This document shows, piece by piece, positions 44,603 to 57,812 of a DNA stretch of 64,000 nt. The DNA is taken from assembly GCA_034440575.1 (NCBI GenBank), contig JAOTOL010001554.1, positions 287,001 through 351,000 of the forward strand. The letters are read 5' to 3'. The number at the start of each line of letters is the position of its first letter. Position 1 is the first letter of the stretch. Both the position numbers and the translations under genes were made by a program. The stretch is from Imbricaverruca yamaguchii. Its lineage: Eukaryota; Arthropoda; Thecostraca; Neoverrucidae. The notes beneath the pieces were generated by a model. It worked only from the letters and a program-made list of their open reading frames with translations, had not been told where the DNA came from and did not search any database.

Positions 44603-44897
44603 CTTGTGATGCATGGGATATTCAGTATTTTCACTAGCTATATAGGGTATAACATTATGCTAGTATTATGTTGTACTATATGGGGTGTACCTAGCAGTGG
44701 ATTTGGCAACTTCCTTTGCGATGTCATACTGATGAGATTGGCTGTGGTGGCACAGGTGGAGGGATTGCATGGGTTTGGAATTGATAGGTGTGAACATGTA
44801 CTTTCTAATATCTTCTAGACAGGCTTGACCCAGATGGGCCCTTGTGGCCCTTATTAAGCCTTAACACTTTATGACTTTATGACTTTATGACTTTAAG

Positions 44898-45125
44898 GCT
44901 GGATATTTCTCACAAGGCCAGGGAGTCCAAATTCTTATTTTCAGAACACATTTTCAGATTTAATAAATAAAATTAAAAACAAGCCTTAGCAGGTTAACAA
45001 AATAGGGGGTCCAGACCATTCAACCCATGCAAGAATGGAGTATTTCATCATACACTTTACAATTCACCAAACCTCTTGTAACCAGGGTGAGGATGAGGGC
45101 CAGAAACTAATAACCTAACCAGATA
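44898..45125. other. No gene seen
   Basis: Short A/T-rich spacer after the LINE B tail. No feature was recognised. Confidence 0.4.
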
Positions 45126-45127
45126 AG

Positions 45128-45235
45128 TATATACCTACCTACCTACCTAGGTACTTACCTACCTAGGTACCTACCAACCTTCTTACATACCTAGGCACAT
45201 GCACCTACCTTCCTACCTACCTAGACATGTATACT
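45128..45235. repeat. (CTAC)n/(TACC)n simple repeat
   Basis: Imperfect CTAC and CTAGGTAC runs, with a related inverse run (TAGG)n at 45350-45370. Confidence 0.85.
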
Positions 45236-45370
45236 ATTGGTTGGACTCTGTTATATTTATCATCTCTTGCTACCATAGGTTTGTTTTTGTAAAGGAGGGT
45301 GGAGTGAAATATGAAGAAAAACTCATTTCAATTTGGCTTCCTAAGAATACCTAGGTAGGTAGGTAGGTAC

Positions 45371-47825
45371 TACCGATTGATGAATTAAGCATCAAAACAA
45401 AGCGTCGCATTATAATAACAAGGTAATACCAACCCGACAACAATAACAACTTGAAACAACATAAGTCCCGTCTTGAGCACCTTTGTCTACAAAACTTGTT
45501 ATCATGTCCTCCTTCACAACACCTCCCAGTTATCAGCCACCAAACAACTACCCATTATCAGAGCTCCCAAGCTCAGAAAACACCTTCGTCCGAAACAGGC
45601 TGAAGGTCACTCATTGTTTTTCATTATTTTGTCTCATTTCCGCAAATGGGGCATACTTGGCGCATATGTGATGTACTACTTAGAACGTCGCAGCTAAATC
45701 AATTTGTGTAGTCGAGAAACATGGGAAACTGACATGAATAGGTTCCCGACAAAAGTTAAGCCATGGTTTCTTCCAGATCAGCAGGGCGTCCTCTAATATG
45801 CTAGCTGCGGAAGGGGACCTGGCCCTCCATTCATAGTGTAGCTTCCCAATCAGTGGCCACTTCCAAAAATATGAAGCAACATAAAAACCTTTGGGCACGC
45901 TTAGCGTACCGAAAATTTAGGATTCTGCTGGGAAAAATGTCAAAACGTATCGCTTGATCCAGTGTATTTTAGCTCTTGTGTTTTGGATCTCCGCCACCCA
46001 AATTGCTGCACCTCTCTGAATTCCCACACATATCCATGAGCAATGGCCGATACAGGGGGCCCTGGGGGCATACCGCTCTCACTCAATGGAAGGTGGCAAC
46101 ATTCGGGGCTGGAAATAGCGCCTCTACGGGAAAGTTCGAGTGCACACCCTCGAATTTTCCGCTAAAAGAGAACCTCCAGGTGCTTTCGCAGTGACGCCCA
46201 TCCATATCGCAGTGCGCACCATGCCAATTTTTGAATATGCTCCTTCTCACTGCCCACACCCACCCTTTTCAACGAATTTTTTGACGAAGGCAGGGGCTCT
46301 CGTAGCCATCGTTCCTCTTAGAAAATGACGTTCCTCCAGACGAGTGCCTCACCGAATGAAAACTTCTGAATCAGCCCGAAGGGCTACTTGCAAATTGTGA
46401 CAAAGTGTGCCCAAACGAGCGCCGTGGAAAATGTTTGTTTTTAGCTTGAATAAATAGTACCGAAAAGTAGCCACGAGATCTTCAAAAGACATCAAAATAG
46501 TATCTAAATAAACTCCATAAGGGCGCCACTCTGGACATAGGCGCACCGCTTGGACACGAGAGGGCTGGAACCAAGGGTCCGAGAGCTACGGGGTGGGAGA
46601 GGCATAGAGAGGCGTGGTCCGAAGGGCCTCTACGTACATATAAGGGCAATTGCAACGGGTCCTAACGGGCATATACGGGCCCTTGCGAACGCCTTCAGGG
46701 ACTTACTAGCGTATGTGTGTGATTGTAGACGCTTGTATGGGCTACACGAACGCCTACAGAACCTTGTAAATGCTTGATGAAAGTCTGCAAGCCCTTAGGA
46801 AAGTTTGCGGATTGCTATGAACGTCTATGGAGATCTACGAATGCTTGCGGCCTCATGAGAACGCATGATCGCCCTTGCGAACTTCTGCGGGTCTTTACAA
46901 AGGTGTATGGGTCTCGCGAATGGTTGCAAGTTTTGCTGAGCGGCTCCAGGCCATTGCGTACGCATTCGTTTGGCCTTTACCGAATACTGAATCGACACCA
47001 TTTCCAACTATCCTTTGACATCCGGCATCAGCACCTAGATGAATCTTTCGGTGGTTGCGTTCCTGATCAGTGAATGCAGTGCTTGCTTGGTCCCAATGCC
47101 AGTTGGCCCCATTTTGATTAAGGAGTGGATCCAACAATCCGGGTTCCTAACCGGGAGTATATGCTTTTTTCTAGGAAAAGCCCGGTCCTTTTGGAACTAT
47201 AGTGTCTGAAATCTGGGGAATTAAACATTTATGGATTTGTCTAGGCCCATTGCGAAAAAAATCCGCCTTGTCCTTGGACAACTCCAGAGCACGAGTTACT
47301 ACACTACATCCCTGCCGTTAACATTAATCTTTTGAGAACTGAATGGAAACAATCGACTTCAAAATGATCATTGTCCACCCTCAACCTTCAGGCAGTTCCC
47401 GCGCCGCTGGCAAGAAGGTGCATAAAGGGCTGGGCTAAGTCGTTTCTCGAACAAATTATTTTCCATCCACTGTCCGTGGGATCAGCGGTTATAAGGTTCG
47501 CCGAAATCTTGGAGTTCCAGTCCACCCTGACCCTGCGGTTTCCAGGCCCTTGACTGAATTCGCTCACAGGTAAAACTCATGGGTGGATGTAGCAGATACA
47601 TGGGGGTCACTTTGGGAGATTGACGTGGGAGGGGGCGTAATTGATGTTTTTGACGGCATTTTTACCCGGAGAAGGGCTCCATATGCTGAACAAACTCATT
47701 GACCGGTGGGGTGGGGCAGCACCCAAGCGGTCTTGGAAGGCGCCTCTAGGTCCTGAATGGGTAAGCTTGGGTCTGATTGGGGTGCCAAATAAATCATCCT
47801 GGGTGGGGGAGTTGTCCCGTCAGAG
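45371..47825. other. No gene seen; degenerate ~30-bp repeat inside
   Basis: No exon could be supported. At 46625-46975 variants of 'cccttgcgaac', 'acgaacgcctac' and 'ctatgggtct' recur irregularly at about 25-35-bp steps, as in a very old tandem repeat. Confidence 0.4.
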
Positions 47826-47942
47826 TTTATAAGGTGACACCCCTGTGTAAGGTGTATAAAGTGACACCCCTGTGCAAGGTGTATAAAATGACACCCCTGT
47901 GCAAGGTGTATAAAGTGACACCCCTGTGCAAGGTGTATAGGA
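47826..47942. repeat. 27-bp minisatellite, about 4 units
   Basis: 'ggtgtataaagtgacac' followed by 'ccctgtgcaa' repeats every 27 bp. As 27 is divisible by three, the minus frame gives a 9-residue repeat (HLAQGCHFI), an artefact. Confidence 0.95.
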
Positions 47943-49070
47943 ATAAGTGATGACCAAACCACTGTTCAAATGTGATTTTAGATTAGGCTCATGGCGTACA
48001 TCAGTTAATCTGAGTCCAGCATATATCATGAGACTTCACATCACCCATTACATACTGAGAGCTCACCTCAGAGTCAGAGCTCAGAGCTCAGCACAGAGTT
48101 AGCTCTGGCAAAAACTACCCATGTAAATAGCGTTGAGCAATATATGCCCGCGTTAATTATTAGTCAAAGCAGTCCCAGGTTAGAGGAAACATGTGTACCG
48201 TGCTGATACAGTGGATCTGGTGCCCAGCCTTGGGCACCAGAATGGCCAGGCTCGGTTCGTTATAATAACGCCGCGTGACTGTGTCCGAATATTTCCGCCT
48301 GACATGACCTTGCAAAAACAAAGGCTTGTCAGACAATATAGACGACCGAATTCCTGGCCAATAATTCCGTCATTATTGTGATTTCGTGCAGTGTAACATT
48401 GGCAGATGGTTCTGGCCATGATAAAGTGATAATCATCATTTGTATTTAGTACATTGTTCAGCTTGTTGAGGTAATGAAATCGTCCAAGGTGCAGCTAATC
48501 AGTTTCAAGTTAATTGTATCACGGTTTAATGTGCATACATATTTTGCATGCAGCGAGGAAGGCCAGGGAAGGTGAGTGGATGCAAATGCTATAGACATAC
48601 AAGCATAGCATGGCGAAGCCCGGTTCGCGAACCTTACCCATTCACCTATATCATCATTACATACAAGTAATCGGCTTAGGACTGAACTTGACTTGACCCT
48701 TTCTTTTCAAATGTTGCCACACCTGCATATCAACATCCATGGTTTGCAAGGTCACATTCTTCAGCCGCCGTTGCAGAATTTCTGAATCTGACATTTCTGA
48801 GCACATCCTTCAAACTGTGTACCGTGCGGCGATACAGTGCAGGATACATTCCAGGTGCAGGAGGGATGCAGCAAAGCAGGCGGCACTCCAGAGCGATTGT
48901 TCCCAGCCGCATTGTGGTGTGTGCAGGACGGGGCGTATTTGAGCCAGGTCAGCAGGCCGTGGCGCTCCAAGACTGCCGCCCAGGGCCGACACGTCACAGC
49001 ACCGCAACCCAGGAGTCACGGCCGGCCGCTGCCGTCTGGGCCGACCATGACCGGACCACCAGGGCTCCCT
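47943..49070. other. No gene seen
   Basis: Unique DNA before the 41-bp array. No exon, RNA gene or transposon was recognised. Confidence 0.4.
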
Positions 49071-49071
49071 G

Positions 49072-50815
49072 TCACCTGAGCCGGCCCGGACCGAACAGAC
49101 AGGGCTTCCTGTACACCTGAGCCGGCCCGGACCGGACCACCAGGGCTCCCTGTACACCTGAGCCGGCCCGGACCGAACAGACAGGGCTTCCTGTACACCT
49201 GAGCCGGCCCGGACCGGACCACCAGGGCTCCCTGTACACCTGAGCCGGCCCGGACCGAACCACCAGGGCTCCCTGTACATCTGAGCCGGCCCGGACCGAA
49301 CAGACAGGGTTCCCTGTACACCTGAGCCGGCCCGGACCGAACCACCAGGGCTCCCTGTACACCTGAGCCGGCCCGGGTCGAACAGACAGGGCTCCCTGTA
49401 CACCTGAGCCTGCCCGGACCGGACCACCAGGGCTCCCTGTACACCTGAGCCGGCCCGGACCGAACCACCAGGGCTCCCTGTACATTTGAGCCGGCCCGGA
49501 CCGAACAGACAGGGCTCCCTGTACACCTGAGCCTGCCTGGACCGGACCACCAGGGCTCCCTGTACACCTGAGCCGGCCCGGACCGAACCACCAGGGCTCC
49601 CTGTACACCTGAGCCGGCCCGGACCGAACCACCAGGGCTCCCTGTACACCTGAGTCGGCCCGGACCGGACCACCAGGGCTTCCTGTACACCTGAGCCGGA
49701 CCGGACCGAACAGACAGGGCTCCCTGTACACCTGAGCTGGCCCGGACCGAACAGACAGGGCTCCCTGTACACCTGAGCCGGCCCGGACCGAACAGACAGG
49801 GCTTCCTGTACACCTGAGCCGGCCCGGACCGAACAGACAGGGCTCCCTGTACACCTGAGCATGCCCGGACCGGACCACCAGGGCTTCCTGTACACCTGAG
49901 CCGGCCCGGGTCGAACAGACAGGGCTCCCTGTACACCTGAGCCGGCCCTGACCGGACCACCAGGGCTTCCTGTACACCTGAGCCGGCCCGGACCGAACAG
50001 ACAGGGCTCCCTGTACACCTGAGCATGCCCGGACCGGACCACCAGGGCTTCCTGCACACCTGAGCCGGCCCGGACCGAACAGACAGGGCTCCCTGTACAC
50101 CTGAGCCGGCCCGGACCGGACCACCGGGGCTCCCTGTACACCTGAACCGGCCCGGGTCGAACAGACAGGGCTCCCCGTACACCTGAGCCGGCCCTGACCG
50201 GACCACCAGGGCTTCCTGTACACCTGAGCCGGCCCGGACCGAACAGACAGGGCTCCCTGTACACCTGAGCCGGCCCGGGTCGAACAGACAGGGCTCCCTG
50301 TACACCTGAGCCTGCCCGGACCGGACCACCAGGGCTCCCTGTACAACTAAGCCAGCCCGGACCGAACAGACAGGGCTCCCTGTACACCTGAGCTGGCCCG
50401 GACCGAACAGACAGGGCTTCCTGTACATCTGAGCCGGCCCGAACTGAAAAGACAGGGCTTCCTGTACATCTGAGTCGGCCCGGACTGAACAGACAGGGCT
50501 CCCTGTACATCTGAGCCTGCCTGGACTGAACAGACAGGGCTTCCTGTACATCTGAGCCGGCCTGGACTGAACAGACAGGGCTTCCTGTACATCTGAGCCG
50601 GCCCGGACTGAACAGACAGGGCTCCCTGTACATCTGAGTCGGCCCGGACTGAACAGACAGGGCTCCCTGTACATCTGAGCCTGCCTGGACTGAACAGACA
50701 GGGTTTCCTGTACATCTGAGCCGGCCTGGACTGAACAGACAGGGCTTCCTGTACATCTGAGTCGGCCCGGACTGAACAGACAGGGCTCCGTGCACACCCC
50801 GGCCGGACGGGCAGG
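49072..50815 (-). repeat. 41-bp minisatellite, about 42 units
   Basis: The plus-strand unit contains 'agggctccctgtacacctga' and 'gccggcccggaccg', then either GAACAGAC or GACCACC. These two unit types alternate irregularly, and toward 50400-50800 units change to 'tgtacatctgag' and 'cggactgaacagac'. Because 41 is not a multiple of three and no stop occurs on the minus strand, frames of 719, 690 and 424 residues stay open in all three frames. Confidence 0.97.
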
Positions 50816-50829
50816 GCTCCATACACGTC

Positions 50830-52860
50830 CGGGCCGTCTCGGGCTGGTGACGATCCCTCGACAATTCTGCGACACGGATTTTCTTTGGTATGGATATGAC
50901 GAGATGAGTACTGCAGAGCACGAGGAAATATCCTTGGAAATAAAAAATGGATGCAAAATTATGTGGCATCGCCGCTTCGGGGTGCGATCATACTGGGAAT
51001 GATACGCTTCCTTCTTGGGATTGCGGATGCAACGCTTCGCATCATCATTCATTGCATTTTCGATTTGAACGTGCTGCTTTCGAGACATGTCGATTTTGAC
51101 GGATGGATGCCCAATGAATGCTACTGCGGTTTAACTTCCTGTTTGTCTGTCGGTGACTCGACCCTCGTGTGTCTTGCTGTTCAGTTTACAAGACTTGGCA
51201 ACCCATTGATATTGACACTCACATCATCGGCACCCACTGGCAGACACTTCATGTTCTCATTCATTTTTATGTATGTGGTAAAATAAGCAAACGGAATAAT
51301 CACCCAGCTATGGCCTACATACTTCACTTATAAGCTGACAGTTACACTCAGAGGAAGCGCCGGGTCTTTGTTAACATTCTCGCTAAAATCATTATATACA
51401 ACAATTCATTATTATTCATCCATCAACACGTTCATCTCGACTGGACTGCAGGCCATGACAAAAGTGGTGCTGATCCTCTCACCAGCGCAATGTGCGAAAA
51501 CCGTCACACGAATCAGCGTGACAAAATCGCACGATGAGGGATGCCATCGCGAACGTCCATATGTCCATATGTCCATATGTCGTCTTCTGAATATAACCGT
51601 ATTTAATGACAGGGATTTTTGTTCACAAGTACGACAATCATACCAGACAGCACCCGTGACTAAAACTTGTGTTACATTGGGAACGAATCAAGTTGCTAAG
51701 ATACAGATTCGACTCACATGACCCGGTGTTCATTTCAGTGAAGCAGACACCACTTGCAGTATTTTCCCACTCCATGTAGAAGTCAGAGACCTGGACAGCA
51801 TTGGTTAGACATCCTCTTAGATCCACAAAGAGTGCAAATATGCAGGAAATGTCGGTGACTCACATGCATGCATTACGCACCTGGCGACTTTCAGTCTTCA
51901 TCGGAGGGATTACCGAACCGAGTAAGCGAGTGTAGGATTGCGCATGATTCCTTCGGACCTTTGACAGTTATATCTGAAGCATGACGCGATATGAACAAGG
52001 TATCAATAAACGATATCAATAACAACAAAAGAAAACCACGTAGTGAGTCTCAGCCAGCCTTGCCGATTTCCGTAATGTCCGCTTTATTGCACAATGGGCT
52101 GCAGTTCCAGCATACAGGCAGATTTTCATTTTTGAAGTAGATTTTCAGCCAACGTAAAATTCGAGTCAGTTTGACGGATACACCAATGTTGATGTTGGAT
52201 CGAAACTAGAACCACATGCCTGGGTTATCACAGTCTGTCTCGTTCGGTCGTCGGTTCATGGAGTCGATATTTTGGTCGCACTAATGCTTCCAATGGAAGC
52301 AGAACATTCATAAAATTAATTTCATAGGTATATATTTCATTTGGCATGTAAGTCTAGAGCCTAAAGCAATGCACGATCAAACAACAGGAACAATATGCAT
52401 ACAAGTATCATATCAACACTGTACCCTATCAGTGCCGCCAAGGTATCAGTACTGCACCATAGCACTGCACCCTATCAGCGCCGTCAGTGTATCAGTACTG
52501 CATCATAGCACAGCATCCTATCAGTGTCGTTAGTGTATCAATACTACATCATAACACAGCACCTTATCAGTGCAACCAGTGTATCATTGCACACCACAAC
52601 ACTGCACCCCAGCAGTGCCATCAGAGTATCAGTACCACGTGATAAAACAGAACCCTACCAGTGCGAAGACCATCAATCGGCCATCCTGAGACAAATCTGC
52701 ATTCTTCCCTGTCCTCGGGTGAAGAAACTGGAGTCGTGGCCAGGATACAGGAAGCAGCCACACATTATTCATTGATCCCTGTCTTGCACACCGCTGATGT
52801 CTGCAGCCGCGCGACTCGGGTGGGGTAGGGGGGCAGAGTGTGGGGGTGGGGGGTTGCGCA
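50830..52860. other. No gene seen
   Basis: Unique DNA. Small items: three copies of an octamer CATATGTC at 51558-51580; short 'actgcaccctatcag' and 'gtatcagtactgca' direct repeats at 52420-52640 (about 45-60-bp steps). Confidence 0.45.
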
Positions 52861-52884
52861 GTGCACAGTACCACCGTTCGGCGC

Positions 52885-53395
52885 CCGTCTCGATACTCCG
52901 TGACACCCGTCTCCCGGCCCGATATTCCGTGACACCCGTCTCCCGGCCCGATACTCCGTGACACCCGTCTCCCGGCCCGATACTCCGTGACACCTGTCTC
53001 CCGGCCCGATACTCCGTGACACCTGTCTCCCGGTCCGACACTCTGTGATACCCGCCTCCCGGCCCGATACTCCGTGACACCCGTCTCCCGGCCCGATACT
53101 CCGTGACACCTGTCTCCCGGCCCGATACTCCGTGACACCTGTCTCCCGGTCCGACACTCTGTGATACCCGCCTCCCGGCCCGATACTCCGTGACACCCGT
53201 CTCCCGGCCCGATACTCCGTGACACCCGTCTCCCGGCCCGATACTCCGTGATACCCGCCTCCCAGTCCGATACTCCGTGATACCCGCCTCCTGGCCCGAT
53301 ACTCCGTGACACCCATCCCCCGGTCCGATACTCCGTGATACCCGTCTCCCGGCCCAATACTCCGTGACACCCGTCTCCCGGATACACCGCACACA
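52885..53395 (-). repeat. 29-bp minisatellite, about 17 units
   Basis: The unit is made of 'gtctcccggcccgatac' and 'tccgtgacaccc', with C/T changes. As 29 is not a multiple of three and lacks stops, minus frames of 207-326 residues stay open. They are artefacts. Confidence 0.97.
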
Positions 53396-53400
53396 ACCGG

Positions 53401-53640
53401 CCGGCGCGTGACCGGTGAAGGCGGGCGGCTACCGAGTCGCATGACGTCACCGGACCGAGAGTGGCGTGACGTCACCGTGTCGCCGGAACTGACCGTGGGA
53501 TCGGCGCCGTCGATGCTACGCGCCGACGGCGCTGACCGGAACTGCACGTGACTCGGCACGAGGTCAGTGTCAGTGTCAGCGTCGGCAGGCGGTGTGAAGG
53601 GACAGGCGGCGAGGCCGCAGGCGTGGAGCGTCACGCATCG
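53401..53640. promoter_or_regulatory. GC-rich block with two perfect CRE palindromes
   Basis: TGACGTCA occurs at 53442-53449 and 53467-53474, 25 bases apart, inside a CpG-rich stretch. This 8-mer is the consensus CREB/ATF site. Such blocks often mark promoters, but no transcribed gene was recognised on either side. Confidence 0.35.
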
Positions 53641-54919
53641 CTCCACTGCAACTGGCGATAAATGTCCAGACTTGAAGGAGAAAGGAAGCTCCGATTCGAA
53701 AGAGCAGCATACATTGTCTATTCTATGGTCTGTGTCGTCGTGCAACAGCCTTGCAAAATGTGAGGCTCAGTGAGAACTGCAGTATGTAGATGGAGAAAAA
53801 GACTCGTGGAACCATAGATGCACACTTTGTGGGTGATTCCTATATCCCGGTCACGACCCTAGCCTCTTTATCTGAGGACACGGAAGATTGCAAGTTTTTA
53901 TCAGGGTATTCACGGACACCAATTCGAACATTATTCAGAACAGCAACTCATTAACTCCTCCAGACCTGACAGCTTTGTCATATCTGCCAATATGAAGTGA
54001 GTGGAGAATGTGTCTTTTCCCATTGCTGGGGCTTCTCTGATCCTTGTCACTCTCACTTCCTCGCTGAGCAGATTATCGGCAGAGGACAGAAGGATAAGCT
54101 ATTTCGCAAAGGTCATACCTACGAGTAGTTTTCCCCTTACTTTTTCAAACATTAATTCTGCACGATTGCAGCTAGCCGTATTTGGTTTCCCATTGAAACA
54201 CGTAGAGTGGCACGGATGCACATCATGCCAGATTTTCCAAAGCGATTTCGCTGTTTTTTCTTTGTTTGTTTGTTGTTGCTGTTGTTGAAGACCTGGCAAA
54301 ATGGGTTTGAGCTATTTCAACGGCTATTTTGTGCCCACGAGTCAACAATTTTCAACGTTTCCATGACATAAATCAAGAATACACACACAGCGTTGGCATT
54401 GTCCGGCAGTGTTGGCATTTAAAGTTAGTATTACGAAGGCGGCACACACAATGCCGCACACTCCCGCATGCCTAGCTAAGCTAGACCCTCAATACCATGT
54501 TGGTACTCGGCAGAGCTGTACGGCGGCTCGCTGATCTCGACAGCGACTGCGATATACAGAACGTCACAGGTCACTGCTGCATGATACGGCTCTTACATTC
54601 ATATAGTCAGAGTAGCCCAAGGTAATCACCGTGGCTTGTGTCTCTTCCAAATGAAACGAAGAATATTGGTATTCCATTTCCACAATTAAGGCTGCGATGG
54701 GCGTGTAATGAACCGGAACAATTTTGGCAAACATTTGTCCTTCCATTGCACGCGAGTTCGGGAGGCTTGAAGTAAAGGGGCATTCCCTCGTCCCCAAAGA
54801 TCCTCCAGAGTCGCGGTCAAAATGTATACTTTGTCTCCAATAACTTTGTCTAGGTAGCATAGTCTGGGTTTCATCTGCTTTATTGCAGAACTGCGTGCTT
54901 AGCCCTCTTTAAGATGCTG
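53641..54919. other. No gene seen
   Basis: Unique DNA. A TTTG/TTG-rich simple repeat lies at 54261-54287. Confidence 0.4.
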
Positions 54920-54949
54920 TTGCATGGATGCTCGAGTGTCATCGTACAT

Positions 54950-55300
54950 AAGCCACAGCCCCATTGTTCCACCACTACAATTGCCACATAGTGCTGCCAC
55001 ACTACAATCAGACAACTGTGTCACCACTACAATCACCGCACTATGTCACCACTACAATCACCGCACTGTGTCACCACTAGAATCACCATACTGTGTCACC
55101 ACTACAATCACCGCACTGTGTCACCATTATAATCACGACACTGCGTCACCACTATAATCAGCACACTGTGCCACCACTATACAATCAGCCCACTGTGCCA
55201 CCACTATAATCACCACTATGTGTCACCACACTGTGTCACCACTACAATCACCCCAACGTGCCATCACTACAATCACCACACTGTCCCACACCACTATCAC
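54950..55300. repeat. 25-26-bp minisatellite, diverged flank type
   Basis: 'gtgtcaccactacaatcacc' recurs about every 25 bp with point changes. It borders, and shares the period of, the large array that follows. Confidence 0.9.
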
Positions 55301-57812
55301 TCCACTGTGCTCGGTACCACACCGTACCACTATACTGGGTACCACACCATACCACTGTACTGGGTACCACACCGATACCTGTACTCGATACCACACCGTA
55401 CCACTGTAGTCGGTACCACACTGCACAACTGTACTTGGTACCACACCGTATCACTGTACTTGGTACCACACCGTACCACTGTAGTCGGTACCACGCCGTA
55501 CCACTATACTCGGTACCATACTGCACCACTATACTCGGTACCACACCGTACCACTATACTCGGTAGCACACCGTACCACTATACTCGGTACCACACCGTA
55601 CCACTGTAGTGGGTACCACGCCGTACCACTATACTCGGTGCCACACTGCACCACTATACTCGGTACCACACCGTACCACTATACTCGGTACCACACTGCA
55701 CAACTGTACTTGGTACCACACCGTACCACTATACTCGGTACCACACCGCACCACTATACTCGGTACCACACCGTATCACTGTACTTGGTACCACACCGCA
55801 CCACTGTAGTCGGTACCACGCCGTACCACTGTACTTGGTACCACACCGCACCACTGTAGTCGGTACCACGCCGTACCACTATACTCGGTACCACACCGTA
55901 CCACTGTAGTCGGTACCACGCCGTACCACTATACTCGGTACCACACTGCACAACTGTACTTGGTACCACAGCGTATCACTGTACTTGGTACTCGGTACCA
56001 CACCGAACCACTGTACTCGGTACCACACCGTCCACTGTACTCGGTACCACACCGTACCACTGTACTCGGTACCACACCGTATCACTGTACTCGGTACCAC
56101 ACCGTCCACTGTACTCGGTACCACACCGAACCACTGTACTCGGTACCACACCGTCCACTGTACTCGGTACCACACCGAACCACTGTACTCGGTACCACAC
56201 CGTCCACTGTACTTGGTACCACACCGTACCACTGTAGTCGGTACCACGCCGTACCACTATACTCGGTACCACACCGTACCACTATACTCGGTAGCACACC
56301 GTACCACTATACTCGGTACCACACCGTACCACTGTAGTGGGTACCACGCCGTACCACTATACTCGGTGCCACACTGCACCACTATACTCGGTACCACACC
56401 GTACCACTATACTCGGTACCACACTGCACAACTGTACTTGGTACCACACCGTACCACTATACTCGGTACCACACCGCACCACTATACTCGGTACCACACC
56501 GTACCACTATACTCGGTACCACACTGCACAACTGTACTTGGTACCACACCGTATCACTTTGGTACCACACCGCACCACTGTAGTCGGTACCACGCCGTAC
56601 CACTGTACTTGGTACCACACCGTACCACTGTAGTCGGTACCACGCCGTACCACTATACTCGGTACCACACCGCACCACTATACTCGGTACCACACCGTAC
56701 CACTATACTCGGTACCACACTGCACAACTGTACTTGGTACCACACCGTATCACTGTACTTGGTACCACACCGCACCACTGTAGTCGGTACCACGCCGTAC
56801 CACTATACTCGGTACCACACCGTACCACTGTAGTCGGTACCACACCGTACCACTATACTCGGTACCACACCGTACCACTGTAGTGGGTACCACGCCGTAC
56901 CACTATACTCGGTGCCACACTGCACCACTATACTCGGTACCACACCGTACCACTATACTCGGTACCACACTGCACAACTGTACTTGGTACCACACCGTAC
57001 CACTATACTCGGTACCACACCGCACCACTATACTCGGTACCACACCGTACCACTATACTCGGTACCACACTGCACAACTGTACTTGGTACCACACCGTAT
57101 CACTGTACTTGGTACCACACCGCACCACTGTAGTCGGTACCACGCCGTACCACTATACTCGGTACCACACCGCACCACTGTAGTCGGTACCACGCCGTAC
57201 CACTATACTCGGTACCACACCGTACCACTGTAGTCGGTACCACGCCGTACCACTATACTCGGTACCACACTGCACAACTGTACTTGGTACCACAGCGTAT
57301 CACTGTACTTGGTACTCGGTACCACACCGAACCACTGTACTCGGTACCACACCGTCCACTGTACTCGGTACCACACCGTACCACTGTACTCGGTACCACA
57401 CCGCACCACTATACTCGGTACCACACCGTACCACTATACTCGGTAGCACACCGTACCACTGTAGTGGGTACCACGCCGTACCACTATACTCGGTACCACA
57501 CCGCACCACTATACTCGGTACCACACCGTACCACTGTAGTCGGTACCACGCCGTAGCACTATACTCGGTACAACACCGTACCACTATACTCGGTACCACA
57601 CCGCACCATTATACTCGGTACCACACCGTACCACTGTAGTCGGTACCACGCCGTACCACACCGCACAACTATACTCGGTACCACACCGTACCACTGTACT
57701 CGGTACCACACCGCACCACTATACTCGGTACCACACCGTACCACTGTAGTCGGTACCACGCCGTACCACTATACTCGGTACCACACCGTACCACTATACT
57801 CGGTTTAACACT
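55301..57812. repeat. 25-bp minisatellite, about 100 units, with higher-order pattern
   Basis: The unit is 'cggtaccacaccgtacc' plus 'actatact' or 'actgtact/agt'. Nearly every unit holds GGTACC, a palindrome. A composite block containing 'gtagtgggtaccacgccg' and then 'ctcggtgccacactgcacc' occurs at about 55604, 56332 and 56876, so multi-unit segments were duplicated. Frames up to 282 residues are artefacts. Confidence 0.97.

Larger units (their letters stand above)
41275..44897 (+). mobile_element. CR1-like LINE family B, nearly full ORF2 with octamer 3' tail
   Basis: The element is 5'-truncated inside ORF1 and complete at its 3' end. It contains the SGNH end of ORF1 (41275-41755), ORF2 (about 41770-44602), and a 3' UTR ending in 3.75 copies of the octamer ACTTTATG (44866-44895). 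Only a few frameshifts interrupt it, so it is the youngest LINE in the window. The 3' UTR phrase 'gggcccttgtggccc' is shared with family A, so A and B are sister families. Confidence 0.92.

Noticed and set aside
48810..50969. 719-residue minus-strand reading frame
   Set aside because: It is the 41-bp minisatellite read through; the other two frames are open as well and no domain is present.
52629..53745. 273- and 326-residue minus-strand frames rich in Gly, Arg and Val
   Set aside because: They follow from a 29-bp tandem repeat without stops.
55960..57233. Long plus-strand frames with a YHTVPLYSVPH-type repeat (up to 282 residues)
   Set aside because: They are the 25-bp minisatellite in translation; all frames on both strands behave the same way.
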